Positions 27,501 to 37,500 of a DNA stretch of 64,000 bases are shown here, in pieces. Within the stretch, counting starts at the first letter, position 1, and every line of letters begins with the position of its first letter. The translations under genes and the position numbers were made by a program. The stretch lies in assembly GCA_963664605.1 (NCBI GenBank), contig OY761536.1, positions 4,216,001 through 4,280,000 of the forward strand. Direction: 5' to 3'. The notes under the pieces are model-generated. The model ran no database searches. It was given only the letters and a program-made list of their open reading frames with translations, and was not told where the DNA came from. Origin of the DNA: JAHOYW01 sp963664605 (GTDB lineage: Bacteria; Verrucomicrobiota; Lentisphaeria; Victivallales; Victivallaceae).

Positions 27501-28325
27501 CCCTCGTATAGTGAGCTTTGAAGTTCCAGGAATTATTTTAACTTTTTCGCTAAATACAGCTTTGGCATTTTCGGAGCCTTTTAAAAATAGTTTTATATTC
27601 AAATCAGCTGAACTTGCCTCTGTTTCAAAGGACGTGCATTCACATTGGCATTCCAGTTCGGCTCTCTCTTTATTGAGGGAAAGCATATTGACATATACAT
27701 TTTCAAGCTTGTAATTTTTAATTAATGAGATAGTTACATTACGCCAAATTCCGCAAGTATTGAGATCCTGTGTCCAATCCCAGCCGAAAGTGTATTGTGC
27801 CTTACGCATCCAGGGACGGCGGCGCGCTGTTTCCGGGGGCATGGAGAGATTATTCTCACAAAAAGTCTGATGGAGCATTTTCCCATCGGGCAATTCATCA
27901 AGTTTTGCCAAATGAGGAAGTAAACGTATTGCAACAGAGTTCTTTTTTTTGACAAATTCAGTAATATCGACAGTTAAAGGACAAAATGCATTTTGATGGC
28001 TTGCAACATGACGGTTGTTTATCCATATGTCCGCATCCAGATCCAAACCGTCAAATTTAATTTCTGTGACATCATCCTCGACCGCCAAATCAAAATCACG
28101 ATAAAACCACCATTCCTGTCGTCCGATCCAAGCTGTTTTATTTTCATTGCCTGCATGGACCGGATCCCCGATAATATTGGCATCCATCAGGGCAGAATGA
28201 ACATCTCCCGGTACATTGATTTCAATCAGATTTTCCAATGGCCGATTTTCAAAGTCAGGAAAATCTTGTTTCTCCTGCCAGGCAAGATGCCACTTGCCAT
28301 TCAGGTCTATTTTTTTTGCAGTCAT
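24555..28325 (-). CDS. GH2 beta-mannosidase-like glycoside hydrolase with C-terminal CBM9-like domain
   Basis: A 1256-aa glycosidase. Order: GH2 sugar-binding beta domain (1-200), immunoglobulin-like domain, TIM barrel (about 320-640), long beta-sandwich regions, and a CBM9-like domain at the C-terminus (about 1085-1250). The beta-mannosidase barrel shows RVWGGGIYEDPEFYKLCDE and the acid/base E451 in WCGNNEID. The nucleophile is probably E540 in SFINEMHLCGSPPS. It is longer than ordinary beta-mannosidases (about 850 aa). No signal peptide is visible, so it may act on imported oligosaccharides in the cytoplasm. Activity on beta-mannosides is inferred from the family; related sugars are possible. 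Confidence 0.9.
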   Translation of the reverse strand: MTAKKIDLNGKWHLAWQEKQDFPDFENRPLENLIEINVPGDVHSALMDANIIGDPVHAGNENKTAWIGRQEWWFYRDFDLAVEDDVTEIKFDGLDLDADIWINNRHVASHQNAFCPLTVDITEFVKKKNSVAIRLLPHLAKLDELPDGKMLHQTFCENNLSMPPETARRRPWMRKAQYTFGWDWTQDLNTCGIWRNVTISLIKNYKLENVYVNMLSLNKERAELECQCECTSFETEASSADLNIKLFLKGSENAKAVFSEKVKIIPGTSKLTIRGTIEAPALWWPLNYGRQNLYEADFQLVKDQQRLARESLEFGLRTVKIEEGARRKEGAYRFRFFINDKAVFMKGANWVPADIIPARVSSAHRRHLLELARDAGINYLRVWGGGIYEDPEFYKLCDEFGIMVWQDFMFSCAEYPDFDNNFMDNVKMEIPAVIKELRNYPSIIAWCGNNEIDQQCNNDAFKNMRPHGQYYGQCIFHEIIPDFLNELDSSRPYLPSSAYSGSNDVPGEDFLKVDSGIFHGPLGGIDAPDFVNNMPSFINEMHLCGSPPSKRSLDCFMPENFRDWQNPIWQIHDFIPHDNQFCDSLLHEAIVNNFEMTFDEQSYYYKVLRSEMIKDKFEALRNSRWENSGVCMWMYNDAYPGATWSLVDYYGREKMAYYFLKRACSPVLASASYSGSDININLLNETAQERKGELLAEIMTFDGQILHRRKEQIKLSEYQGLAFFSIPGDLLNNIDKSTSFVIVSYRENNKSVSQNRFFMTSVKNLEIPDAEPEIQKNIINNKLESIIVSSANYIRNFSIETESADLSLHDNFFDIYPGQSREIKLQPPVPVNDLKINWENKNCDLHQMLKLAFEKKDIIAGTTCIFNVKIFNPAKTSKQYILKVAAPPCVKCEYSANSNFSVAAGESKIFPVKIFVPISAANQEKILAEIALSSDNKEHKVPLTLNIIHPLVLTISDGTLNINNMSENIVYNLETDIYWEDNNLRGICSDRIDISKLAPGSCIEHKLQLTEHVAPYSLKVYLKAAQLPLLTFSKWLDDFDYISLNNKTSYSDAYTSIMYIKNKKPELKNSNILLLNKDSEDKNINISGNPDAEILLSVNCNATTLFVDAIVENDECELISECEALHHRSCVEFGFSCNDSLAFEAVAGLTPDGPALKVRRLFNQAPPKEDANIDFFIVRKKYSQRKTGITYYSFAIPWNKIYKGYTPEINDKIMASFCFKPGKSSCISLFSGIQGLKDISRYGTFKISQCEMKDMQ

Positions 28326-28328
28326 GAT

Positions 28329-31300
28329 TTATAATACCTCGACCAGTTTTGCGGTCAGTAAACCTGCATTAAATTCAGGGACTCCCCATTGATAACCGAT
28401 TTTTTGAGCCGAAAACAGTTGCCCGACAGTATTTGTCAGCGATATTTCAATAAAATTTTCGCCTTCTTCCAAATTGCCGGAGAGATCAAACAGCCACGGT
28501 TCAGCCAATCTGATGCCGACATCTTTTCCATTAACAGAAACGCCTGCAACGGAAAGAGCAGTATCGATTTCAAGCCAGATGTTTTTGGAATCTTTGGCCC
28601 ATTCTAATATTGATGAATAAATTCCAGTTCCAGTATAATATGGATAGCCTTGATTATACCATGGGCCATACTTTAAATTATTTTCACTTTTCTCGATAAC
28701 ATTGTTCTTGTTTACAGAAAAATGCCCAAGGATAAAAATATCTAAAGTTGGTTGAATGTTTGGATAAGAATACCACGAAGCTTTTCCTGTACGTTCATAG
28801 ATTTCCGGCTTGAATATCCCTGAAATAATATTCTTTCCCTTCTTTAATATGTTTCCAACTTTCAAAGCCATATTGTTCATATCATAATAACGGTATTTTT
28901 CAGGTATCCCAGGAAGCATATTTCCATTTATGTTAAAGCCGCAGGAAATCATATCTTCATAAAGTAATACTTCATCACCGTTGATATAATCAGCGGAAAA
29001 CTCAACCTTAAACATGATTTCCGGCACAAAGTGTAATATTTCCGGTATTTTCCCCGCGATAGAGTCATACCACTTATCTGGATATCTCGGGTCTGCCATT
29101 TTTACTTTTCCGGCAGTCAATGGGAATGCATTTTCCCGTTCAGTTTTAAAATCCCATCTGTCACTCAGTACCTTGACTGTTTTCCGGGTAAAGTCGGTTA
29201 AGGCTGGAGCAGTTATTATGCTCTGTTCTTTTAATACGAATATCCGGGTTTGTCCAGGGAAAAAGCTGATGTTAAAGGAATTAGTGTTTCTGTCCAGAAA
29301 AACCTTCTTGATTTCAGCGCTGTCCTGATCCCAAATCTCAACAGATGAGTAATTATCAAGTTTTCCTGTTAACATCCTCTCTATATTTTTTGTGTTAATC
29401 ACAGTTAATATCTGCTCATTATTATCAAGCTGGCGCGTGTTTGTAAATAACGATTCCGCTAATTCGGTATTTTCATAAAACTTAATTGAGGACGGATTGT
29501 CATCGATAAAATTAGCCATTTTACGCGGCTGATATTTTTCCGGCTTCCAAGTTTTTAAATTGCCTTTTGAGTCAAGGTACTTTAAATTTAGTTTTTCCAG
29601 TGCCAGAAAACGTCCTCCTCCTTCGCTTATCTGCCAGCGCAGATACCGTCCTTTTGCTCCTTTTAAATCTAAATTTTGAACTTTCCCTTTTACCTGCTTT
29701 TCATCTATCACGTTATGCCAGCTGCAATTATCATCTGAAACCAGTACCTGATAATCATATAATACTTCAGTTTTGATATCTTCAACTGTAATTGTCAAAG
29801 AATCCAATTGTCTTGTTTTGCAAAGATCCAATTGCACGGTTATCGGATATTGATCTGAAATTACCAATACAGAATTGCTGTCATCAAATATATCCATAAA
29901 ATGTCCTGAGGTAATATTATCTGATATAGACACTTCCCAGGTGTCATCAGGGATAAAAGTAAACGAGCCTTTGCCGCATGAGAATGTTTTTGCCGGCTTA
30001 GCATCCTTAAGTTCAGATGAAATACCAAAATATTTCTTTAAAAGCGGGAAAATGTTTTCTCCTTCAGGGCTCATGCCTGGAATTTCATTGAGGCAAAATA
30101 TTTTCCCCCCGGCATTAGCAAACTTTGCGAGCAGTTCAATAGTATCCGGTTTTAGAATTCTGATTTGCGGCAGAACGATATGTTTATATTCGGCTCCGGG
30201 GAAAAGCATTGAACCTGCGCTGATCTTTGCTTTGTCGAGTCCTTCTTCAAAGATAATATCCGATTCAATCTGTACATTGATTAAGGATAAATATGCGGCT
30301 TTTATATTTTCCTCCTGTTTTTCCGCGAGTTCATAATCGTGGATAATAGAAGCAAGATTTTCACTTGTGGAAAACATAATGGCCGTATTTACCGCAGCTT
30401 TTCCAGCCGATGTCATCATGCAGACCCTGGCAACATGATTTGAAAATTCCTTTTGGTGTTTCCAGTTCGCGGATTGATAAAATCCAGGCGGGTTGGTAGT
30501 ATGTTTACGAATACTGCGGAAACTATACGCATAATCAATTGGAGTAATCATATTCACTCCCTGCACAGCAAGCATATCAGCATTTTCAATTTTATCGGCA
30601 ATGGTGAAATTCCATGGAGTAACGCCGTAAACTTCGCACATTGAACGGGAATTACCATTCATATGCGCTAATGATGATACCATTTTAGGCAGCAGAAGTT
30701 CAGGGCCCTTCAACTTATTTGTGCCACCTAAATTATCAATTCCAGGTATCTGCATTGGCCCGACCTGACTGTAAAAATCCCCCTGATTGGGGTGTTCCCC
30801 TATATGACCGGTGGCAATAACATTATGCTCTTCGCACCATTTGCCAAGCAGTCCGAAATAACTTTCAGCAAACCGGTCTGATACCAGTTTCATGTAATCA
30901 TAACAGACTTTCCTGTCTTTTTCTCCACGTCTGACCAAAGCGGTCAAATTCGGTAATAATTGGTATCCATAACGTTGATGGAATAACTCAAGCATGTTAA
31001 AGGTCCACGGAACAGAACAATAGAACCCGTATAGATTAGGATCTTTTGAATCCAGTAATTTAGAATGAACATCTTTTCCCCAGGCGTAGCGTTCGAATAC
31101 CCCGTCGCTTCCTTTGATCTTTAAGTCAAACCATGCACCTGGTTCATCACTGAAAAATCCGGGAATAGTGTTTCCGAAATATTTTCCCGCAACCTCATAA
31201 TGGGCATCATAAACCAATTCAACAAACTTTCCCATTGCTTCGGGATTCATAACATCGATATATCCCTCAGCATTGTTGGACCAGCGGGCTAAGGTGCATG

Positions 31301-31865
31301 CATCCAGCACTCCGCCAACCTTGACAATAACAGCCAGCGTAATCTCCCAGTCACCCGGAGGAAGAGTGACATTCAGAGAAAACCCGTCTGTATATTCCAT
31401 CAGGTCAACAATTTTTCTTCCGCCGGCCTTGACTGCTTCCGCAACAATCAACTGTCCCTCCGGCAAAGCAAGAGAAATACTTCTGGATGCTTTTTCGCTT
31501 ACCGGATATTTATAGAAACGGCATGCCGTCATTTTATAATGGGGAAATTTTTCTTGGATAATTCCGCCTGCGCAACCTCCAGGCCAGCAGTATTCATCAT
31601 ATATCCAATGTTTCATGCCGAGTTTTTCAGCCTGCTTTACAGTAAAAAGGAACATGTCAAAATATTCAGGAGAGAGGTATGGAGTATTTAAACCTGCCAT
31701 CGGCATACTCATAAATTCCATGATATTTTTTGATTTTAATTCTTTTAATTGCCAAATAATTTCTTCTTCAGTCAAATCATCGTTCCAAAACCATAATGGA
31801 GCAAGTGAATACTGTTTGGGAAAAGCTTTAAAATCATTTGCTAAATTCTTCATTTGTATACTCAT
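28329..31865 (-). CDS. GH106-like glycoside hydrolase (alpha-L-rhamnosidase-like)
   Basis: A roughly 1178-aa protein. Its N-terminus (FKAFPKQYSLAPLWFWNDD; EEEIIWQLKELKSKNI) and the segment WIYDEYCWPGGCAGG match the GH106-like barrel family whose characterised members remove alpha-L-rhamnose. The central part is a TIM barrel with SDEPGAW and SGHFMDIFDD-type loops. The middle has a discoidin-like beta domain (about 660-760), and the C-terminus has a galactose-binding-like domain. No signal peptide is seen. I chose the ATG at 31865; a GTG at 31898 overlapping the upstream stop is possible. Substrate specificity within this broad family is uncertain. Confidence 0.83.
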   Translation of the reverse strand: MSIQMKNLANDFKAFPKQYSLAPLWFWNDDLTEEEIIWQLKELKSKNIMEFMSMPMAGLNTPYLSPEYFDMFLFTVKQAEKLGMKHWIYDEYCWPGGCAGGIIQEKFPHYKMTACRFYKYPVSEKASRSISLALPEGQLIVAEAVKAGGRKIVDLMEYTDGFSLNVTLPPGDWEITLAVIVKVGGVLDACTLARWSNNAEGYIDVMNPEAMGKFVELVYDAHYEVAGKYFGNTIPGFFSDEPGAWFDLKIKGSDGVFERYAWGKDVHSKLLDSKDPNLYGFYCSVPWTFNMLELFHQRYGYQLLPNLTALVRRGEKDRKVCYDYMKLVSDRFAESYFGLLGKWCEEHNVIATGHIGEHPNQGDFYSQVGPMQIPGIDNLGGTNKLKGPELLLPKMVSSLAHMNGNSRSMCEVYGVTPWNFTIADKIENADMLAVQGVNMITPIDYAYSFRSIRKHTTNPPGFYQSANWKHQKEFSNHVARVCMMTSAGKAAVNTAIMFSTSENLASIIHDYELAEKQEENIKAAYLSLINVQIESDIIFEEGLDKAKISAGSMLFPGAEYKHIVLPQIRILKPDTIELLAKFANAGGKIFCLNEIPGMSPEGENIFPLLKKYFGISSELKDAKPAKTFSCGKGSFTFIPDDTWEVSISDNITSGHFMDIFDDSNSVLVISDQYPITVQLDLCKTRQLDSLTITVEDIKTEVLYDYQVLVSDDNCSWHNVIDEKQVKGKVQNLDLKGAKGRYLRWQISEGGGRFLALEKLNLKYLDSKGNLKTWKPEKYQPRKMANFIDDNPSSIKFYENTELAESLFTNTRQLDNNEQILTVINTKNIERMLTGKLDNYSSVEIWDQDSAEIKKVFLDRNTNSFNISFFPGQTRIFVLKEQSIITAPALTDFTRKTVKVLSDRWDFKTERENAFPLTAGKVKMADPRYPDKWYDSIAGKIPEILHFVPEIMFKVEFSADYINGDEVLLYEDMISCGFNINGNMLPGIPEKYRYYDMNNMALKVGNILKKGKNIISGIFKPEIYERTGKASWYSYPNIQPTLDIFILGHFSVNKNNVIEKSENNLKYGPWYNQGYPYYTGTGIYSSILEWAKDSKNIWLEIDTALSVAGVSVNGKDVGIRLAEPWLFDLSGNLEEGENFIEISLTNTVGQLFSAQKIGYQWGVPEFNAGLLTAKLVEVL

Positions 31866-31890
31866 ATCGTTAACTGCAGTAATCTTGATC

Positions 31891-33165
31891 TTAAACACCT
31901 ACGGTGTATTGCGAAAAATAATTCTTTCTGTAAACTTGTTCTCCCCAGGGTAAGTCGTCTTTTAATAAAAACGCTCCGCCTGATTTTAATTTGCCACCTG
32001 ATTGCAAAAATGCCAGTACTTTTTTCTGCATACTGCTGTTTGCCGGGAAGTTTTTAATATCTTTCAGGGAAAATTTGTGGCCGAATATTCTCCAGATAGC
32101 ATCTTTGCCGCTAATAGAAACAGGGAAAAGGTAGCATGATCTTTGAAATTGAACAATATTAGAACTTTCTCCCAGAATGCTTTCATACTGTTTATCTAAA
32201 AACCAGGAATAACACATAAATCCATGATATTTCCATTCAGGAAAATATTCACCAAAAAAAATGTCCGCCTGAATAACAGAATCGGCACAAGCTTCTGGAG
32301 TCATATTCCCCCCGTCCTGAATATGAATATCAAGCATTGGATCTTCCGGTGCAAGAACTTGCTTCCATTCTTTCAGATCCAGAGTTATCATTTTTTTTGC
32401 AACATCCCCTAAAGGCGAAACAGGGTTGCCGCAAACCTTTTCTGAATTAATGAACAATTTGGATATCCATGAGCCTTCTCTGTCAAAATCTCCGTCTATT
32501 CCGTCAATCATGCCTTTCGAGTTAAACCTTATATTGCCTAAAGACAGTGCCTGGACCCTTTTGTCTTGACAGTGCCTGAAAACTATAATTCTGCCACGGA
32601 ACACTCCCCGTGCAAATTGCAGACGTCCAAGTTTGAAAAGTTTTCCATGAATATGATTAGAAAACCAGGCGACTCTATCCGGCAGGATTCCAAAGACATT
32701 TTTTTTATGACGATTGCAATTACACCAGCATGCCAGATCTTCGAGAGTGTCTCTCATTATTTTTATTGGAATACCTTTTTTGCGGTAGAATTCGACGGCA
32801 TGAGGATAACCGGAAAGGATCAAGAGCAGATTGTATGTATATGCTTTATTGCCAATCAGATGTTTTAAATGCGGGAACTGTTCAGGTTTCACCAGGTCTG
32901 ACTTTTTACTTTTAAATAACAAGTAATGTTGATGCCATATTAAATCACATAGACGACTGTCATTCTGTAATTCATCAGCGACATGCTGCATAGCATTGAC
33001 TGTGTCATTGTCAAGTCCTGCAATATCTGAATATTTTTTTATGAAATCAGCTCTAAGAAAGGGAAGTTTCGCTGGTTTGCATTCATGCGAAAGATCCCAG
33101 TCAAGAGCTAAGACCTCTTTAAAGTCATTTAATTCTAATTGCTCTATAGAAGATGAAAAATCCAT
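31891..33165 (-). CDS. Acyltransferase domain-containing protein (NAT_N/GNAT_C-like)
   Basis: A 424-aa protein resembling the two-domain N-acyltransferase-like family with a helical N-terminal domain (about 50-160) and a GNAT-like C-terminal part (about 160-390). Recognisable segments are GMIDGIDGDFDREGSWIS, LDIHIQDGGNMTPEACADSV and FMCYSWFLDKQYESILGESSNIVQFQR. These proteins recur in Lentisphaerota glycan operons. Substrate unknown; an acyltransfer or acyl-binding role is a family-level guess. It starts 2 bp after the beta-helix gene with no clear ribosome binding site, so it is probably translated by coupling. Confidence 0.6.
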   Translation of the reverse strand: MDFSSSIEQLELNDFKEVLALDWDLSHECKPAKLPFLRADFIKKYSDIAGLDNDTVNAMQHVADELQNDSRLCDLIWHQHYLLFKSKKSDLVKPEQFPHLKHLIGNKAYTYNLLLILSGYPHAVEFYRKKGIPIKIMRDTLEDLACWCNCNRHKKNVFGILPDRVAWFSNHIHGKLFKLGRLQFARGVFRGRIIVFRHCQDKRVQALSLGNIRFNSKGMIDGIDGDFDREGSWISKLFINSEKVCGNPVSPLGDVAKKMITLDLKEWKQVLAPEDPMLDIHIQDGGNMTPEACADSVIQADIFFGEYFPEWKYHGFMCYSWFLDKQYESILGESSNIVQFQRSCYLFPVSISGKDAIWRIFGHKFSLKDIKNFPANSSMQKKVLAFLQSGGKLKSGGAFLLKDDLPWGEQVYRKNYFSQYTVGV

Positions 33166-33167
33166 AA

Positions 33168-34496
33168 CTATTTTTTTTCTAGTGTCACTACGAAGGGTTT
33201 AGAAATGGTATCTTTGTTGCTCAAATTAACAGTCTTATTCTTATAGCCTTTAGCATTAACCCGCATTGTATAATTATAAGATAAATCTTCAGGCTGTCCT
33301 GCTGTATCTGTTGCTTTTAATTTCCTTTTAATTATTAATATCGCCTTTTTCCCGGGATCAGCCAAAGTCAAACCGTTTTCGTTGGTTATTGCCAAGCCGT
33401 TTCTAACAGCTTTAGGATTTTCTTTGCAGGATATTGCGACTACAGCTTTTGGAATAGCCTGCCCCTCTTTATTGAGCACCTTTACGGGTAATGAAATAAG
33501 TTCCGTATATTCCGGATATACTGAAACTTTCCGCTTAAGCAGTTCAGCTGGAGCTAGAGAGTTCTTTTTTATTAACATAGGTTTTTTCTGTGCTTTTACA
33601 TCACAGTTGATCATAAGGATTTTGATTCCCATCGTACCACCAAGAGAGAAGTTGTAGGCATTGTCTTCAAAAGAACAGTTAATCAGTTCTGCATCCAGAG
33701 ATCCGCCTTCCGATACAGGGATATAACAACTTTTAAAGGTGCAGTCTTTTGCATACTGTTTGCCATTTTGCAAAACCCGTCCGCAATTCTCAAATGTTGT
33801 TCCTGTTATGGTACTGTTATGTGCTTGGATACCATACATGACCGAGCCGTCGATCCATGATATTTTGGCATTTATCAGTTTTATATAATTAGCATACCAG
33901 CCTGTATGCATACCTTTATGCTTTTTTGCCCCGCGGAGCATATGGTTTCTGTCTTGCGTCAATGCGGTGATCGTACTGTTAAAAACGTACAGTTCGCCCC
34001 CGACAACGGTTGGGGTTCCGTATTTGCGCCTTCCGATAAAAATCCCATACTCAGATTTTTTCGAACAATCTATTTTTAAGGCAGCGGTGACCTCCGGATT
34101 GTTTTCAACTCCAAGAGTCAAACGGTTTGCAATAGCATAGGTGCCGTCATTTCTTTTTAAACTCTTTTTAGAAGGTTTGATCCATACGTCACCTTTAACA
34201 ATTACCGTTTCTTTAGGATGTTCCTTATCGCCTACCTGAAAATACGTTCCGCTTTCCTTGTCATCACCAATATACAGCGAAGCATTCAAGCGATAGGTAT
34301 CACTTTTTTCGTCATACTTTGTTATATTCCACTTGTTTTCTTTATCAGCGGAAAGAACTGCAGCCATATTTGCCGGTTTGCTTTCTTCAAAGCCGGCAAC
34401 CATTACTGCATTTTCATTTTTATCATATTCAATAGTTCCTGCATTCAATCCTGCTGAAATAATCAGTGAACTTATCAGACAAATTATCTTTTTCAT
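33168..34496 (-). CDS. Secreted right-handed beta-helix protein
   Basis: A roughly 442-aa exported protein. The signal peptide is MKKIICLISSLIISAGLNA. The central part (about 150-320) reads as a parallel beta-helix, with repeated turns such as NSTITGTTFENCGRVLQ and ELINCSFEDNAYNF, like pectin-lyase-fold proteins. The C-terminus (about 340-440) resembles a carboxypeptidase-regulatory/Ig-like beta domain. I chose the ATG at 34496 because a signal peptide follows and AGGAG precedes it. An ATG at 34553 overlaps the upstream stop as ATGA and would add 19 residues. A polysaccharide-binding or lyase role is possible, but no catalytic residues can be assigned. Confidence 0.75.
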   Translation of the reverse strand: MKKIICLISSLIISAGLNAGTIEYDKNENAVMVAGFEESKPANMAAVLSADKENKWNITKYDEKSDTYRLNASLYIGDDKESGTYFQVGDKEHPKETVIVKGDVWIKPSKKSLKRNDGTYAIANRLTLGVENNPEVTAALKIDCSKKSEYGIFIGRRKYGTPTVVGGELYVFNSTITALTQDRNHMLRGAKKHKGMHTGWYANYIKLINAKISWIDGSVMYGIQAHNSTITGTTFENCGRVLQNGKQYAKDCTFKSCYIPVSEGGSLDAELINCSFEDNAYNFSLGGTMGIKILMINCDVKAQKKPMLIKKNSLAPAELLKRKVSVYPEYTELISLPVKVLNKEGQAIPKAVVAISCKENPKAVRNGLAITNENGLTLADPGKKAILIIKRKLKATDTAGQPEDLSYNYTMRVNAKGYKNKTVNLSNKDTISKPFVVTLEKK

Positions 34497-34549
34497 AACT
34501 GCTCCTGTTAGTTGTCCGCATTGCGGTTTGTTTAGTTCAGGCGATATCC

Positions 34550-37500
34550 TCATTTGAAATCCAACATTCCAAACTTATGCGGGGTATGCAGGTCTTCCGG
34601 CATTCTGGTCCACATTGAGATTGGTAAATAGTTGTTTCTAAAAAATCTGAAGAAGTTTATCCGCCATTGTTGTTTTTTATTTAATGTGGGGCAAAACGCT
34701 TTTACAGGAATTGCCATTTCCACAGACCAAAAATTTTTCCCTTTATAAACTACAGACTTCCAGTTTGGATGGTAAGCATAATCTCGTTTGCCTCCATCGA
34801 CTCTCTGGTCAAACTGTGTGCCGTTTGCTGTTACGGCCATCTGGTAATATAGTTTTCTGTTTTCATCCGGCTGAATAAAAAAATCAATAGTGTCATCATG
34901 AGAACTGATCACCTGCATTTCACTGTCTGCATCAGTCTTCAAATTATCCATGTCTTTTTCAGCACAGATAAATCCAAAATAAAGATTTTTATCGTCATAA
35001 AGCACCTGGACCGCTGTTTCCGCGACGCTTTTAAAACCATCTCTGTCAGTAAAGCCTGTAGTAAAAGCATTGTTTTTCCAGTCATTATCATCCAGTTTGC
35101 CATCAATAATCAATTTACCTTTTAACCGGCGCGCAAAGATACGGGCCGTTTTTTTTGACTTGTCAGATACCGTTTTTTTTTTAATCCCTTCCGGCAGGCT
35201 GGCCTGGCCTTCCTGAGCTTTTTCTAATGACAATTTCCATAAGCTCCAAAAACGCCAGTTAGTAAGCGTTGCCCAGCAGGACGCATATTTTTTCTGCTTC
35301 AAGTCTGCTTTAGCCTTCTGCAGAGCTTCCTGCATATATGCTTTGTCCGCCGCAATAAGCGCCAGACTGATTTCAGGATTTTTAACCAGTGAAGAAACGC
35401 GACTGATTATTTTCTGTAAATGTCTGACTTCATTCTGAGAGATTTCTCCAGTTTCGTATGATTCAACAGTAACTTTAGGGGAATCAATCTTGAAGGCGAT
35501 TAAACCATAGGGAGCAAGGTCAATTGGAATTGTAAACTTGCCCGCATTTCCGCTTTTACGGATCTCTTTACCAGTAGCCAGATCAACTATTGAACCTTTA
35601 GTTGATAAAGTCAGGCTGCCTTTGATTGCCCAATAGCCGGGATTAGCAATATATATCCAGCTTTTGTCTGAAGACGAATGCTGACGAATCGCAAAGTTTG
35701 TATCCAGGCCTGTTTTTAATATATTTTGGAAACGTTCCACAGGAAGCTGTGAGAATACTTTTGCAATTTCCCGGATCTGCTGCTCAAATCCAACGTTAAT
35801 ATTCAGATCTGTGAACCCGCTCCAGACAATCTGGGGATCGGCAGTGATAATTGCTTGAATAATTGCTTCTCGACAGTTATAAGCGGCGGGTTGTAACAGG
35901 GTTCTGATTCGATAATAGTTTAATATCCAATCTGATTCAACGATTTTGCTCTTGCCGTAACGGGAGAATTTTTCATTTGGTTTGATGATGAAGTTTTCAT
36001 CCCAACTGGTCCGGCATAGAACGCTACGGTTTTTATCACGTTCATATGCTGAGGTAACATCTTTATCAGTACGCGGATACCACACGTAAGGATTTTGTGC
36101 CCGTTCGCCACGGGTTGAATCCTGCCAGGATATAGTCCATCGTCCGTTCCACAGCCCATCAACTTTATTCAGTAAGTCCAGGTCAAAAGCATATGTTTTA
36201 TAATTCTCTTTTACTGGTACTTTCCGGGCGAGCTGTGATTTATAGAAATTAGGATCTTCAATTGCTATGGCATTTATAAAGCATAGATCTTTCCTGTCAG
36301 TTCTCAATACTTTGAGAGAATCCGCAAAGAAGTCCCGTAATTTTTCACAGCGCCAGTCAATGAACATCTCCTTCAATGCCGGGGACGTCAATACAGTATG
36401 CCGTTTTGCAAAACGCATAGGGTCTTTTTTATCTACAAACAGGTTCATTCCTGTATCTTTTTCAAATTTAGCAAAGCTTACATCGTCATAACTATAGGCA
36501 AAAGGCTCACTGTAATCTTTGGTGGTGCCGCTGGCAAAACCGGGCAGCCAGTATCCTATTGAGTGTCCCATCGGGCCGGTCAGGAAATGTATTCCTCTGA
36601 AATTCTTGTTGTGACCGAATTTATCCAGAAGCTCCCTGATTAAGCGAGCAAAAGCCTGCTGGAATTTCGGATGTATCCAATTCATCCCTGTAGATTCATT
36701 GCGGCCTTTTGTGAACTGCTTTCCATTTTTATCAATCAGCCAAAGCGAATCTTTTCCTTTGGCTACCTGGGCATCATTATAGTTCGTTCTTATCGGCCTG
36801 AACTGACTGAGTTCAATTCCGGCAAAGAAATCAATTCCATTGACTTCGAACATGTTTGACAGAATACTTCTGAATCCGATAGGCAGTCTTGATAAGTTTG
36901 CTTCGCTTGGTGAGACTGCGGGAGTATTATCATCACAGTACTGCATACAGCCCATGATATGAATATTCTGCCCTGAGAACTTCATGTACTGAATATAGCG
37001 GTCACAAGTATCCAGGGTCCAGATCAAATCTGCGATAAAACGCTGCATCATCGGTAGTTGTTCGTCAGCACGTCTTTCCGCTCTGTTTGTTAAACGCCTG
37101 GTTCCGAAGTTTTTTCCTATTCCAGAGGTTGTGGTGCAACGCTCACTATGGATTCCCACTTTACGGGAATTTCCCATTCTTATTGCCGGCAAATTGCCCT
37201 TTATGCGATAAATCTTTAATGATTTTGCGGCTGCCGGAGCTCCGGTTTTGTTATTGACAATATCAATGGAGTGAATTCCTTCAGTAGCGACATGTATCCA
37301 ATAAAGTTTCTGCATCTTATTGGATATATAGAATTTGCCTCCGGTTTCCGCGCCGACACCGCTCATAGTCGGGCTCCATTGTCCTTTCCTTATCAATGAA
37401 ATAGACGCTCCGATTTCGCGGTATTTATCATCCGGGTATTCCAGCTCCATCAGATAAAAAGAACCTGCTTTTTTAAATTCAAAACGATAGGAGAAATAAG

